A stretch of DNA of 5,891 bases from Thermocaproicibacter sp002397355 (lineage in GTDB: Bacteria > Bacillota > Clostridia > Oscillospirales > Acutalibacteraceae), in NCBI GenBank assembly GCA_036830905.1, contig DAISNS010000104.1:1-5891 (forward strand). Direction: 5' to 3'. Shown here in pieces: positions 5,869 through 5,891 of this stretch. A model generated the notes under the pieces. It saw nothing but the letters and a program-made list of their open reading frames with translations, made no database searches and had not been told where the DNA came from. The translations under genes and the position numbers were made by a program. Each line of letters begins with the position of its first letter. Positions within the stretch are counted from its first letter, which is position 1.

Positions 5869-5891
5869 GATAAAGTGTTTTATTGTCGCGC

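Noticed and set aside
5821..5891. The end of a cas3 gene at the right edge of the minus strand
   Set aside because: All three minus-strand frames meet stops within the AT-rich stretch and none shows Cas3-like sequence. A few C-terminal codons at the very edge cannot be excluded.

Overview
This window holds most of a type I-C CRISPR-Cas locus, all of it on the minus strand. Reading from right to left in the direction of transcription, it contains a strong sigma-A-type promoter (5793-5820), cas5c, cas8c (with a probable internal gene for the small subunit Cas11c), cas7c, cas4, cas1 and cas2. These are followed by an AT-rich leader (213-388) and the leader-proximal end of the CRISPR array (1-212), which runs off the left edge. 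The protein families, the gene order and the repeat (ending in GGATTGAAAT on the transcribed strand) all agree with subtype I-C.

The organism is probably a Gram-positive member of the Clostridia, perhaps an Oscillospirales-like gut or anaerobic bacterium. This is an inference from strong AGGAGG-type ribosome binding sites, a consensus TTGACA/TATAAT promoter, fairly GC-rich genes between AT-rich regulatory regions, and the general look of the Cas proteins. No taxonomic marker is present, so it is only a lean.

Layout: 5736-5891 is non-coding and AT-rich. It carries the cas promoter on the minus strand and a possible divergent promoter on the plus strand. 389-5735 is one tightly packed operon. 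ATGA stop/start overlaps join cas5-cas8, cas8-cas7 and cas4-cas1, and short gaps of 7 and 9 nt separate cas7-cas4 and cas1-cas2. 213-388 is the leader, and 1-212 holds three full repeats, part of a fourth, and three 34-nt spacers.

How the parts work together: Cas4-Cas1-Cas2 select, trim and insert new spacers at the leader end (the repeat at 180-212). Cas5c cuts the array transcript within each repeat and stays on the 5' handle. Cas7c coats the spacer, Cas8c recognises the PAM, and Cas11c is expected to form the belly of the Cascade complex. Cas3, the helicase-nuclease that destroys the target, is not in this window. It is normally just upstream of cas5, but here that position is taken by a promoter, so cas3 must lie beyond the right edge, be divergent, be elsewhere, or be missing.

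The system is a known subtype. The least obvious content is the nested Cas11c start with its own ribosome binding site, the promoter placement that separates cas5 from any cas3, and one spacer built of interlocking inverted repeats.
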